In this document: piece after piece, positions 35,237-47,274 of the stretch
Layout: each line of letters begins with the position of its first letter
Position numbering within the stretch: position 1 is the stretch's first letter
Notes under the pieces: generated by a model
Databases searched by the model: none
The model's input: only the letters and a program-made list of their open reading frames with translations
Told to the model about the DNA's origin: nothing
Position numbers and translations under genes: made by a program
Source of the DNA: Nematostella vectensis
Taxonomy: Eukaryota > Cnidaria > Anthozoa > Actiniaria > Edwardsiidae
DNA: 64,000 bases
Assembly (NCBI RefSeq): GCF_932526225.1
Contig: NC_064039.1
Span: 1,698,001-1,762,000 of the forward strand
Reading direction: 5' to 3'

Positions 35237-38200
35237 ATGGCGACCAACCTCGCATCACTCTGGGCTCTTCTTCTGATTGTAGCGTCTATTTGTCATGGTA
35301 AGAACCCAGATAATCTAGGAAAAAGAAACTGCCCAAACATCTCCATCTAACGCGCTAAGAGTGTGTCAGGGCTCAGAGACTCAGATAGCTGTGAAATTAT
35401 ATATAATTTTTTCATTTTACGCATTTGTAAATGGTAATTTAATATAAATTCATATTGATTTTTTTTTTGCAATCTGTCACTCTGTTTCTTATACTAAATT
35501 TGCATTATAAGCAATTTGCAAACGCAAAACTGGAAAAGATAACAAGAACGCCTGAAAGAAAATTTCAGCTTTGACATGCTCAAAAATAAGAACGGCTGAA
35601 ACTCAACTGAAAATTAGACGTTCTTTTATAAAAAAAGTGTATCGCTTGTGAGATAATATAAGGTTTTTTTTCTTGTGTGGTGCCTGGTAAAGCAAAACAC
35701 ATCTCGTTAAATACGACCAAGCCAAGTCTAAATGAAGACAAACACGTCTCGTCAAACACGAGCAAACAAAGTCTAAATGATGAAAAATACGTCCCGGAAA
35801 AACACGTCTCGCTAACAACAACCAATCCAAGTCCACACGACAAGCGAAGCGATCTACCAGGCGTGGCTACAGACAAGGGGGAACACTTATGGTGGGTCAG
35901 CCAGTACACTGGAACGGGGTCCAGGCAAACGCAGACGCCGATAGACACAGGTAACCCTACTAATAAACACAGGTAAACACAGGTAACCCGAATAACAAAC
36001 CCTTCAAGTCAGAGACAGCTTTAGATAGCGGTAGCCCGACTCACAGGCACTTATAGACACATGCAACTGGAGGAAAAGCAATTCTAGCCTGCGAGCCGGC
36101 TCTTCTGTGTGGTTTCGTTGTTCAGGATAACTGTGGCGCAAAAAAATAGGGAGGAGAGAAGAATGGGGAGAAAGCCTTTTTGCTCGCCACAGGAATCCCG
36201 AGACCCCCATAACAGGAATTTCCGAATCAACCCACTGGAGAGCCTGCTAGCAGGCTAAGCAAATACCAATAGACACAGGTAACCCAACTAACAGTCCCTT
36301 CATAGTTAACTCGAGTTACAGACGAATACAAACACAGTATATCATAGTCACAGTCTATTTACACAGGTAAATCGAATTTCAATATCTTGTAGACACAGGT
36401 AACCCGAATGACAGACGCAAACATATTCCTGCGTAGGATAGGATTCTGATGCAAAATCTAGCAATAATGATTGACCCTAGTTTGCTCTCGCTCCTGCTAG
36501 CGGGAACCACTCGAGATCTGCAGTGGCTTCTACGTCACACGGGGAGTGGCCCAGCCCAGCCCTCCTCCATCACCCGTCTCCCCAAAGACGACGACTCCAT
36601 GGAAGAGTTAGTCGACAAGCCTGCACCCATGTTCCCCATGAGAAGCGCTACACAGCGAGCCAGCAAGAAAGATTATCGGGGTGAGTAAATAGATCAACAG
36701 TTAACAAGGCAACACCCATGTTCCCCATGAGAAGCGCTACACAGCGAGCCAGCAAGAAAGATTATCGGGGTGAGTAAATAGATCAACAGTTAACAAGGCA
36801 ACACCCATGTTCCCCATGAGAAGCGCTACACAGCGAGCCAGCAAGAAAGATTATCGAGGTGAGTAAATAGATCAACAGTTTGCAAGGCAACACCCATGTT
36901 CCCCATGAGAAGCGCTACACAGCGAGCCAGCAAGAAAGACTTTCGGGGTGAGTAAATAGATCAACAGTTAACAAGGCAACACCCATGTTCCCCATGAGAA
37001 GCGCTACACAGCGAGCCAGCAAGAAAGACTTTCGGGGTGAGTAAATAGATCAACAGTTAACAAGGCAACACCCATGTTCCCCATGAGAAGCGCTACACAG
37101 CGAGCCAGCAAGAAAGACTTTCGGGGTGAGTAAATAGATCAACAGTTAACAAGGCAACACCCATGTTCCCCATGAGGAAACTCTTCACAGCGAGCCAGCA
37201 AAGAACTATATCGGGGCGAGGATATAGATCAACAGGTCTCAAGGCGACACCTTTGTCGAAAAGTTCTACAGTGCGCAAAAAATATGGGGATGAGAGAAGG
37301 ATAAATTGATCAACCAGATGAAAAGACCGCAACAATGTTCAATGTGCGACAAAACACCAATAATTATACCGGGGTGGCTATATACCAAGTCAAACCAGGA
37401 AAAAAATGTTATGAATATCATTCAAATCTCATATTTCTTTAATCTGCAGTACGTCAGTATTGATATTAAACCTGCGTGTTGGGGAGAGAATGTAGCGAAG
37501 TCACTAGCGCACTAACGACGACGCACTATGATATTAGGTTGTCTTATTTTGAGCTGTGACTGGGGGAGGGGGGTGGCTAAAAGGCCCCCCCTCCGTATTT
37601 CATGAACTGCTATGACCATCAGACTTACAGACAATAATCACCAGCATGTAAAGAATCGCCACGCCCTATTTTAGGTGTGGTCGAATCAATTATGACGTCA
37701 CAATGACGTCTTAAATACGATGTCTAGATAGTCTTTTAAATATATCTAAATTATCAGATATCGGGTTGAAATCATTTTACCTTATTTAGATATGTCAAAG
37801 TCAACCTTTTAAGCTTTACAATGCAAAAAGGCCATAAAAACGTTTATAATCATTTTTTTTTAAAGAATTTCCGCCATCTTATTTGGATCCGCCATCTTGG
37901 ATTTTTTTTGCAAAAGAAGAAATCTGTAAATATTACCAAAAAAAGTATTTGCATGCATGTATTACTGCTGATGGTACTGATAAATGCATAATAATAGCTT
38001 TTAAAGTGTCATATAGTAAATCTAGTGACATTTTTAACAACAGCTTTGAGAGAGCGAAATTTCCTCACCCCTACCCCCAAATATCCGAGGTTAAAAAATT
38101 ATAGCGCTGTTGTGAAACTTGTCACCTAAACAAACTAATAAAGTCAAAAAAGGCATTAAAATCTGAGAAACAGGACCAAAATATAAAAAAATCACTACTT

Positions 38201-40746
38201 TTTAGTTAACGTCCGCAGAAAAGTCGCCAAGTTTTAGCCTCTTAGCTTCTATAGTTCAGAAGTTACAGCAATTTTCCCGGAGGTGGAAAAAGAGCCTCCC
38301 CCCCCCCCCCCCCCCCCCAGTCTGAATAGGGTTAAGAAAGTGGAAGATCTTGCCGAACTATATGTTTTGTATCCGTGAAAAGGAGAGAGCTTTCCACAAA
38401 ATCATACCGATCCATGTGAACTGATTATATATCCAACCCGCAGGAAGAGGAAGGAGTCACGGTATTAACGCGCAACTTCTCGCCGCAGTAAACAACGCCT
38501 ACCAGCCAGCGCAGCCCGCACAACCTGTATACGACCAAGCTAATGAGGACGGTAAGCCCGCACGACCTTTATACGACCAAGCTAGTGAGGACGGTAAGCC
38601 CGCACAACCTGTATATGAATTTTGCTTTGCTATCATAGAGACGTTAACGAATCTCTGTTAAAAAGGGGGCCATGTGGTACCCTGGTTCCAGAGCCTCGAA
38701 CGTCTCTTTATTTAGTGTCCTAACACCCTGGTAACACTCCGTATGCTTGTCTCATTACAATCTTTGTGTGTATCTGGGGGGGAGGGGGGTAATCACGTAG
38801 AAACGCGCCTGTTTTTCTAGACATTGCTATCAAGGAAGGGATGCTTGCGCATAACAGCTTTCGGTTGCTGCACCACGTACAACCACTACAATGGAACGAA
38901 ACACTGGCAGATGAGGCACAGAGGATCGCCAAAACCATCGCTAACGACCCGGAGTCTTTCCAGGTAATGATATGATGGTACCACCCAAAGTGCCAGGAAT
39001 CATTTCCAGGCAATAAAGAACCGTCGAGGAACACTGAAAGTCAGTTACTGTACAGTAACTTTCTATTGGTACTCGTATCAAATCCAGCTTTTTTCTTGTG
39101 TTTCGTACGCATGGGGAGTCCCCTGGGAAAACATCGCATAGATATGGCACGACTCAGTCTATATTTAGTCCATTATTTCCTGTGTTTCGTACGCAGGGGG
39201 AGTCCCCAGGGGAAAACATCGCGCAGATCTGGCACGACTTCCCTCACGCCCCGTTAAAGGCCTCCAACATCTGGTACAGTGAGAGGAAGGACTACAGCTT
39301 TGCTTACCCGACATACTCAGACAAGACGCGACACTTCAGTCAGATGGTGTGGAAAGGGACCTCGCAAGTTGGGCTAGGTAAGGGAAAATGTTGGAGTTAT
39401 GGAGGGTGTTAGCCCTTTCACTCCTGGGTACTTTTGAGCAAAATTGTAAAAAAAAAAAAAAAATAAAAATAAAAAAACCAGACTGAGTACAGAAACCTCC
39501 CCCTCTATTTCAAGTCCAACACTACCAGTTAAGCTAAGCTACCGCTGACCCAAGACGGTATGCCTTGAAGTTTCCAACGATGCACTGCGGTGCCTCATCT
39601 TTCTAGCGACGGCACTGCTACAGCCTGTTGCTTACAACAGTTTTGCTTGTAATTTGCTTAAAAATTACAGCTTTTTCACATCTGGAGAGTGCCTTAGGAC
39701 ATCATAAAGTCTATTTGGGCATAATTAATGCTGTGCTTATGGATGTTTGCACGCTGAGGTTGATTCAATGGGATAATTCCTTGTCTGGGCTTCACCAAGT
39801 GAGAAAGGAATTTTCTAGTGAATGGCCTCATACTCTTCAATGTGGGCCATCTTTGCTACCCAACCTTATTCAAAAATTGTTTTCAGGCTTATTCTGGGTT
39901 CCTTGGAACTGGAAATGTTTTGTTTAGCTTCGGGGCAAAGGGACTTATGAAAAAACTGTTATGATTATGGGGGAGGAGATTGCCCGCCTTTCTGTCAAGG
40001 TGTTTCCAAGACTCCCATGATGCAGTGTAGGCATGTAAAATAGGCTAATGGTGACTCGCTTCTAATGGAGGTTCTAGCATTGATTATTGTGACTGATTGC
40101 TGTAAAATGGGACCTGACGGAGCGCAATAAAGGTATCTTTTTGTGACTTGATCTGTGTTTGCTTGTCTCTATTTGTAGTTCGGAATTTTGTGTCTTTTTT
40201 GGTAAGAAATGTTTCTGAGTTTAAGCATTTGTTTACGAATTGGTCAGAAATCAAGGTTGATATTTTGACAATAGAGTCAATTCTATTACATTGCGCTTGG
40301 ATGCGCTTTTGAAGGTCATCTATGCCTTGGAGGAATCCATGAGTATCCGGGTCTGGTGATGTTTAGTTTGCATTTCTGACGTTTTGGAGTTGGGCCTATA
40401 TTTTACAGGCGTCTCAGGGCGTAAAAGTACTCTACGAATCACTTGCTGTAACGTGCTGGGGATTCGTATTATCGAGGGTAAAGGTTTGAGGGTATTTAAA
40501 CTTTTGTTGCATGTTGCAGGGCTAGCGATGAGCCCGTCTGAGAAGTACAAGATTGTAGTGGCGCTTTATTGGCCGCTGGGGAATGACCCGCATCCCAAGG
40601 AACTCGTGAAGAACATCCCTAAGCCCGGCGGGGGTCCTGACGTGTACGCAACTCTCAAGTGGAGAATATCAAGACCGATAAATACGGACCAGAACAACCT
40701 GCAACCTCAACAACCTGACCAACCTAGCCTGCAACCCGACCAATAA
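35237..40746 (+). CDS. Secreted CAP/SCP-domain protein (CAP-2)
   Basis: Exons: 35237-35297, 35693-35950, 36501-36680, 38444-38551, 38821-38963, 39197-39377, 40520-40746; phases close, 385 residues. A signal peptide (MATNLASLWALLLIVASICH) is followed by about 185 residues of Ser/Thr/Lys/Gln-rich linker, then a CAP domain at about 205-365 with MLAHNSFRLLHHV, GENIAQIW and RHFSQMVW. It ends in a short Gln/Pro-rich tail. It is a paralogue of CAP-1 without the TSP1 domain. Exon 2's acceptor is the weakest call (a weaker alternative at 35,663 adds ten residues). Exons 2, 3 and 4 each have downstream copies of their donor; the second donor of exon 4 would add 14 residues in frame. The 3' exons are inside a tandem duplication and have a broken copy at 49,905. 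Confidence 0.82.
35500..35645. mobile_element. MITE-like dispersed repeat, copy 3 of 3
   Basis: Has aaaataagaacggctgaaac and ttagacgttctttta as in the other two copies. It lies in CAP-2 intron 1 and ends about 50 bp before the exon 2 acceptor. Confidence 0.5.
35940..36412 (+). repeat. Dispersed copies of the CAP-2 exon 2 donor (gacacag/gtaaccc)
   Basis: The genuine junction agacacag/gtaaccc at 35,950 recurs, exact or nearly so, at about 35,971-35,981, 36,278, 36,366 and 36,398. The spacing is irregular, and a separate 200-bp insertion interrupts the series. Confidence 0.65.
36620..37240 (+). repeat. 89-bp minisatellite derived from CAP-2 exon 3 and its donor
   Basis: The genuine exon end and donor (36,680/36,681) is followed by copies whose donors start at 36,770, 36,859, 36,948, 37,037 and 37,126, spaced exactly 89 bp, then a decayed copy near 37,215. 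Each unit has about 58 bp of exon (peptide MFPMRSATQRASKKDYR), then gtgagtaaatagatcaacag. Confidence 0.92.
38510..38600 (+). repeat. Two-copy 42-bp duplication across the CAP-2 exon 4 donor
   Basis: The sequence gaccaagctaatgaggacg/gtaagcccgcac is repeated 42 bp later as gaccaagctagtgaggacg/gtaagcccgcac. Both junctions are good donors (38,552 and 38,594). Confidence 0.9.
39090..39240 (+). repeat. Duplication across the CAP-2 exon 6 acceptor
   Basis: The acceptor and first exon bases (gtgtttcgtacgcag/ggggagtc) at 39,197 have an upstream copy about 84 bp earlier (gtgtttcgtacgcatgggga). In the upstream copy the AG is changed to AT, so it cannot act as an acceptor. The same arrangement is in block B at about 50,175-50,325. 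Confidence 0.85.
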
Positions 40747-42844
40747 TCCGAGCAGTAACTCAACAAGAAGCCTTATCAGCCAAGCCTTCTACCATATTAT
40801 CTTCACCAATAAAACGGCCCACCAAACTTCCAGCACGTATCAGTATAAGCCAAAATGAAATACAAGCTATGAAAGACGAAGCCCGAATTCTAAAATGAAA
40901 ACGGAGGTTAGACTTTGTCGACAACTCATCTTTCTCAAATGTTAGTATCTGTGTTATGTTAAGCATAATTGATTGAGATATGATAAGTGTGACATACAAA
41001 GAGTGAATAAAATGACAAATGAACCGAAGTTCAAAGGCAGATTTTCAAATTTATAGAAGGGAGAGCTCCCCCCCCACCTACCCACCCACCGATCTTTTTC
41101 TTCTGAACTTGACGTAAACAGCTTTAAGGCACTCCAGACAAAAAAAAATTGAGCAACCCAGCCCCCCCCCCCCCCAAAAAAAAAAAGATTCTAAGCAAGA
41201 AAAATAAATCTATTATCTCTCTAGCCTGCTTGCAGGCGTTGTATGGTGTTTTATCAGTGAAAACCCGACGTTCGTGATCGTGGCGCATCTTGTTTATCTT
41301 GTCCGCGCGCGCTATTATCTTCCATGCTATAATCTCCCATGAAGAAAGTATCGTGAGGTCTGGGAACGAGATATATATGTTTATACCAGCTGGGAGGTCC
41401 GTATCGGGAAATACCGTGATCGAGGTCTTGAAAATACTGACCGAGGCCGAGGGAGAGGTTTCGCTTCTGACTATTGCAATGCTTTTGCCGATGTTAGTGA
41501 AGATTTCGTCCGCTCATGATCATTAAATAAACTCCATTTTGTATTTCCACACAACGCTTTCGATCCTCCAGAAATACAGAAACTCCAATGAAGATATTTT
41601 ATAATTTTTGACCAACAATTTTGTAAACTAATTTAGTCCCAATTGATACGTCGTTCTCAACTCGAATTGATCGTAGAAATGTCTTCTTTCGCATTAAATC
41701 CTCCACAGACGATATATTCACTAAAGAACTTCTCTTGAATGTGGATACGTTAAGTTGGTTATGCAGGTAAATTCCTAGAGTGCTTTGCTGTTTTTCTTCG
41801 TATGAAGAGACGATTTGCTGCTTTTTTTATCCCAAATAAAGTTTCAGCAAACTTGAAATTGTCGCGCGCGTAGCAAAATCATTCGTGGCGGGATATTGTC
41901 AAAACACAGGGGGTTTGAAGCCGATTTTCCGTAAAGTCAATGATTCGGATGAAGTGACAAATAAAATGCCGTTTTAGTGTGAAGATCTATAACCTCGGGA
42001 GTCAAAATCCTGTTTTCGATGGTCATTTTACAAATCAACTCACTATTTCGAGCTTTGGAGTTGAGCGGTCTGGTATCGCGGGGTCCGGATCGTAGGATAC
42101 CGGACCTCACGAGAGCCAATCAGAGCGCGCGATTTGATGGATACCGGACCCCGAAAATAATAAAAGCTGTTAATCATATCAACACTCTATTCCTCCAATC
42201 AATACGTCGCACCGATCACGATCAGCCCAGCGGCTCTCTAACCATTAGTATTGATATACTTTAGCATACGTGCTTTGCTCGCAAGACAACATCTGCACGG
42301 CAATTAACCTGCTGAATACAACTAGCAGCCGAGCAGTGCGTCTGTCTAAAGTTGAATAAAGGCTTGGCGCCAAAAGAGAGAGGAAATACTGCGCATGTCC
42401 AATTATGACTTCTGAAAAAGCCAGACTCACTCTATACTTTGTCAGTACTCATTATTTCTCAAGAAGCTCTTTAATTACCAATGCGTCTCTGCTTTGTTCT
42501 TTTGACCTCACGTATCACTTTTCACTTGTTTGCGATAAAACGCTAAATCCCTTAGACAATGCCACTTTTCCGACCTTGGGTTATTCCGAACGATCGTACT
42601 ACAAGGACACGTCCCAATCAATATCGTCAATTATTACTCACATGCGAAACTAAAGAAACGGCTATACCCTTCTTCTACCAACAGACCTTGGACAGCACCA
42701 TTTTGCAGCCAGCAACTGTCAAAAATATAATACAACTTCACCTAAAGATCAGTGCGTGTTAAAAAAAGTATCGCTACTGCACCTATTTACAGCTCGACAC
42801 AGTCATCCCTTACTGATTATCGTCAATGGATTGAGCCGCTAAGC
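40747..42844. other. 3' flank of CAP-2 and repeat-rich spacer
   Basis: Poly(A) signal candidates for CAP-2 at 40,808-40,813 and 41,006-41,011. C-runs near 41,066 and 41,163. Region 41,480-42,150 is a dispersed element also found at 62,090-63,740. No gene is seen. Confidence 0.5.
41480..42150. mobile_element. Dispersed element with terminal palindrome, copy 1
   Basis: Shares with 62,380-63,740 the blocks cgtatttccacacaa, cagcaaacttgaaattgtcg, gattttccgtaaa and tcgatggtcattttacaaat. The right end carries a palindrome (ggtctggtatc with gataccggacc). Class unknown. Confidence 0.5.
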
Positions 42845-43155
42845 ATGGATTATCGTTTGCACGTCAAGAGCTCGCTTCTATCTCTACTGTGCACAGCTAG
42901 GAATAAAGACAGAACAATAACTTCTTTTTGCCCCAGGCATGCATGTTTTTTGTGGTTTGGGATTCACGATTGAGATGACAGGGTATCATATGAACGCAAA
43001 CAGATAAACTACAATAGGGAAAAGATGAACATCTGTAGGTTTTTTTTTAACTTATTCTAATTTATATTCAGGATAATTCATAGCTGTCATTTTAAAAACA
43101 CTAAAAAGAACCTGAGAGCGCAATCTATTGTATTGGCTGTCCGAGAGGTACTGGT

Positions 43156-44502
43156 TCAGCCTTTATTGGCGTCTTCCCGCCCTTTCTTGTTCGCATTCAT
43201 CGTCGCGTCTCTCTCTTTCTTCGTCCTTGTGTCGCCAAGATGTATGCTTCCATCCGGGTTCTTCTTCACTCGGAAGTTCTTGTACTGTTCTCTGATGGCG
43301 CTTATCGCGCCTGCTACCTTAGAATTCGCCTTTTGAGTGGCCTTTTTGTTGGCCTCGCGATGAGCGGCGAGGTTGCCTCCCTTGAGGTTTTTCTTGCGCA
43401 TGTCCGCGTAGCTTTTGGCAAACTCCTTGATGGCCTTAATGGTTTTCTTGGGGTTCTTGATGGTCTCCCTTGCGAGGGTACCCAAACCTTAACAAACGAA
43501 GTGAAGACATTTTATCAAACGTGAAGGGTAGCACAAAAATATGATTTAAAAATATTTTTCAAACGTGCAAGTAAAGAAAAGAAAATTCACAAAAAAAAGA
43601 GGGAATCTCTTTAAACGTGTAAGTTATTAAAAAAACATGAACGACAAAAACAATATTTTTGGCTCGCTCCATTAGTAAATGATAGGCGTCATGATGATGA
43701 CATGCGACCATGCTTACTACATGTAGCTTGTCTTCACTCACCAGTCCGGTGTCCAGTCTCATCCCGATCCCTGATTCCTGTTTTTCCAACGTGGATTTTC
43801 TGCTTCCCAACAGTGATCGTCTTACCTCTGTCACACAACGAAAAACAGCTTGAGAACAAAATTCTTCAAAAAAGGTCAACGTCAGCGTTTGATGCCATTA
43901 CAATAGCGTCTTATATGAGATTGCGAAAACAAAAGACTCCATGACTATGTCTATGACTACTTGCGACATGCTGCTTAAATTGCAGTTCCGTCACACAAGG
44001 AACCGTTATAAAAAGCTGAAAATGACAAATCTATAATAATCCCATTTCGTAGCTCTTGGTAGTCTCTAGAAACCTACCTTGGGGATTTCTTAGATGTATA
44101 CGAGTAGCCTCCGATTGTCTTCTTTGCTGGTGTTGTCTTTTTGGGAGACTTCCTACTTCCAAACCAGCCTCCGGACTTCTTGACGGACGACTTTTTCGAT
44201 GAAGACGACCTCCTTCCACCAAACCAGCCTCCTCTTCTTGAGCTACTTGTCTTACGCACACTGGTCTTGCGGGAGCTTGGCCTAGTTCGACGGGAGCTGA
44301 CGCTGGTACTTCGTGAGGAAGAAGTCCTTCTTCCTCCCGATCCGCCGCGGGACGAGGACCGACTGACGGAGCGACTACTTGAGCGACTGCTACTCGACCG
44401 ACTGGAACCCCTTCTTCCTCCGAACCAGCCTTCGACCTCCGCAAACATACATAGCGTCATAAATACTACGAAGACTAACAACACTAAAGTGTAGACCCTC
44501 AT
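43156..44502 (-). CDS. Secreted Ser/Arg/Lys-rich WFGGRR protein (basic protein 1)
   Basis: Unrecognised family. Exons: 44502-44078, 43827-43742, 43487-43156; phases close, 280 residues. A hydrophobic signal peptide (MRVYTLVLLVFVVFMTLCMF) leads to a mature chain starting near GWFGGRR. Three WFGG/S-R blocks are separated by Ser/Arg/Lys-rich spacers. The C-terminal 110 residues are highly basic (KKNLKGGNLAAHREANKK). There are no cysteines in the mature part that would suggest a disulfide toxin. A TATATAAA box lies 73 bp before the ATG and a CRE-like tgacgtca further up, both conserved in the second copy. The last codons (GCC AAT AAA GGC TGA) contain AATAAA. Location is presumably extracellular; a structural or antimicrobial role would be a guess. 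Confidence 0.75.
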
Positions 44503-44574
44503 TGTTACTACAAAGCGCAGTGGATGCTTTGCTTACTCGAAATATCTGCTGCGTTAGTTTCACTTCTGGTGCGA

Positions 44575-44582
44575 TTTATATA
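44575..44582 (-). promoter_or_regulatory. TATA box of basic protein 1
   Basis: TATATAAA on the minus strand, 73 bp before the start codon; it is conserved at 54,017-54,024 in the second copy. Confidence 0.6.
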
Positions 44583-44606
44583 CATGAGTCCTTTTATAAT
44601 ATTTGG

Positions 44607-44614
44607 TGACGTCA
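44607..44614. promoter_or_regulatory. CRE-like palindrome tgacgtca
   Basis: The consensus CREB/ATF site sits about 30 bp upstream of the TATA box. It is conserved at 54,049-54,056. Confidence 0.4.
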
Positions 44615-44724
44615 TTTCCGTTTAAACGCTCTTTATCGGATGTAAGATCGCCCTTCCTCCCGAGAGCAAGTTAAATTTGGGGTTAAGTGATGAAAGAAAT
44701 CATATCCGGTTATAAACATCGCAT

Positions 44725-46070
44725 TGAGCTATCGCATTGTGCACGGAGTTGCGTTACATACACATGCACGTTGCGTTTTGCGTTACCTTTTCCGAGTTGC
44801 GTTTGTCGTTGCATTTTCTTTGACAGCATGCGTTGCGTTCTGAAGCTGACTACGTTGCCTTTTTCTCATTGCCTCTTTCTGTTTCGTTATCGCGTTGACT
44901 TTCCGGGTTGCCCTTTTTCCGCATAGTTAGTACTAACTATGCTTTTTCGCGATGCCTTTTTCGCGTTGCCTTTTCTCGTCGCCTCTTCGCGTTGCCTTTT
45001 CGCGCTGCCTATGGCGTTGCTTTATCGTTTGCTGATATTTTTCTTTGGCTATCATATTGCGTTGAGAAAATGAATAACCTCTCAGATGTAAACTCTATTC
45101 TCAAAACCGGATTCGTTTCCAGAATGGCATTGCTTTCCTTACCTTTCCTTTCTTGACTCTTATAAAGGCGCCATTTTGCTCGCTGTTCCGCAGATGATCG
45201 ACTTGGATCCTTAGATTTTGTCTTTCTCTTGCACAAAATTTCCTCCTCGTTTCGCTTGTGATACTTTTTCGCTGATTCCCTTTTCTCTTTAAGTCTATGT
45301 TGCCGAGATTGTAATAAACGCCGTGCTCAAGATGTCATTGGCAAATCCATTATTTTGTTTTGAATGAAGTTTGCAAATGTGTAGACTTAAAATGCCAAAA
45401 GGCAACGCGAAAAGACAGCGCGAAAATGCAACGCGAAAAGGCAAGGAGGAAAGGCAATGCGAAGCGCGGTAAAATGCAACACAGGTGCATGAAATATCTA
45501 AACTCAACGCTTGTGTGCAACGGAAAAACGCAACGCGTCTTCGTAAGAACGAATGTAAAAATTGGAAGATTTAGTGGTACAAACAATGTGCATTTTGTAA
45601 ATGTATTTTCCGTGTTCTAATTCATTAAATCAGTGCTTCAAATTTTACTTTTGATTTTTGTGTAGCTCTACCGGAAGTAAAAAGCTGATAAATTTCTGGT
45701 TTTTGTTTCATATTTTTCATGACGATGAAATAACAAATTTATCAAAACACACACACTACGATAAAGTGTAGTTAATGTGCATTCCAAATCAGCTTTTATT
45801 TTCTGTTTGTCAATTAAAATACAATAAACTATCTTAAAAATTGTATTTTAATCTCGCAAAATGTATCACGCGCAGTGCTATTATTCGTTATTAAATCCTT
45901 TTTTTCGTGCTAGGTGAAGGCTTTTAACGAAATACCATTACGTAATTAATCTACCCCAAGAGATCTACCCACTTGCCAAAAATCAAATTGCTACATTAAG
46001 GCGATTATTTATTTTTCTTCAACAATTTTTCAGCTGGTTGTCAATTGGGTGGGTAGCAATTCCGTGCACA
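44725..46070. mobile_element. Insertion with GCGTTGC-type foldback arms (block A only)
   Basis: Block B goes directly from the equivalent of 44,725 to the equivalent of 46,070. The inserted sequence has many gcgttgc/gttgcctttt motifs on its left (44,740-45,010) and their reverse complements on its right (45,395-45,540, e.g. aaaatgcaacgcgaaaaggc). This is typical of a foldback or subterminal-repeat transposon. No transposase is visible. Confidence 0.65.
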
Positions 46071-46984
46071 TAGCCATATACTTAACGGCATGTTGTTTTT
46101 TTACCTTTTTTTCCTTGGTGCTATTTCAGTGGTTATAAGGGCCATGGGGACTAAATCTTTTTGGTTCTAGAAGCTAGCTATGGAAATGATGCCCTCGCCT
46201 TGACCCTCGAACTTCTTCAAAGTTTCAGACGAGCTCTACTTCCAAGCTAGTCTATTGACTAGGCTTAAAAGTTCCGCTATTGCTATAGGTGTTATTGTGG
46301 TGGATTTCTTCCAAGATGGTTCAAGGGCCACGACGCTAGGAATGTCATGGCCCTGTGAGCCTGCCAAAAAGCATGTACTTCCGCTATTCATGAGCTAATT
46401 CCATAAAATAAAGATTTGTAAATGCTGTGCTAAAACTGTAAGATGGCAAAGACATGTGCACCAGAATGTTATCTGCATCTGCTTTTCCATTTTAAATAAA
46501 ATTTCGATTAGTTATAATCGTAAGGCCAGTGTTTTTTTAATGCCTGCTTAAAATTTTTCCGTTGTGTATGTGATTTTAGTCGGATTACACAAGATGATCT
46601 GATTGGATGACCATTCAGTAGGCTGTAAATTGTAGACTGCTCGAAATCTTTATTGGGATTTTGGTTTACAACCCATCAGATATAAAATGGTTGCTTAGAG
46701 CCTGTGATCGGTGAAAAATGCCGGATTTGAAAACAAAACATGGCAGATGACCAGACCAAACACTCGTTTATACTGCTTTGCACCCCTACCTCCTGTGGTT
46801 TGAATTTTTCAGACTACGACAAATCTAGTTTTTGTTCCACTTTTTGATATTTATATATATATTTTTTAATATAATTTTCTTTACAAACCTCGTATCAGGC
46901 CCTCGCAACAAGGCGGTGGTGCGTTCAACATCCGGGTATCTGTGGATGGCGTCCCTCTAAAAAGTGACAGAGGAGCTAGCTACT

Positions 46985-47130
46985 GTGACGGCGAATGCGT
47001 TTTCACGGTAGGTTAGCGTGACACACGCAATACTTTAACGCAGAATGCGTGATCACAGCAGGCTAGCGTGACAGTCACAAAATACAGTTAACGCTAACCT
47101 TACTCCCGTAAGGTTAGCGTGACAGTAAAA
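46985..47130 (+). repeat. Diverged duplication across the exon 4 donor of the PKHD1L1-like copy
   Basis: The exon end and donor gaatgcgttttcacg/gtaggttagcgtgacac is followed about 50 bp later by gaatgcgtgatcacagcaggctagcgtgacag; ggttagcgtgacag recurs again near 47,113. The same two-copy arrangement follows exon 4 in block B (56,317-56,400). Confidence 0.6.
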
Positions 47131-47274
47131 TTGATATTACAAGTAAACATTTATCATTATACATTTATATTCAGCAATAACGGGATTCCTTACTGCTTGT
47201 TTTTCCTCCAACAGTACGCTGAAGAAAGTACTGTCTGCCAGATATTGTACCTAAATAGTTCTCTCTCACCACGA

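Noticed and set aside
44141-44494. 117-codon plus-strand frame opposite basic protein 1
   Set aside because: Shadow of the Ser/Arg-rich exon 1. The minus strand has the signal peptide, TATA box and matching exons.
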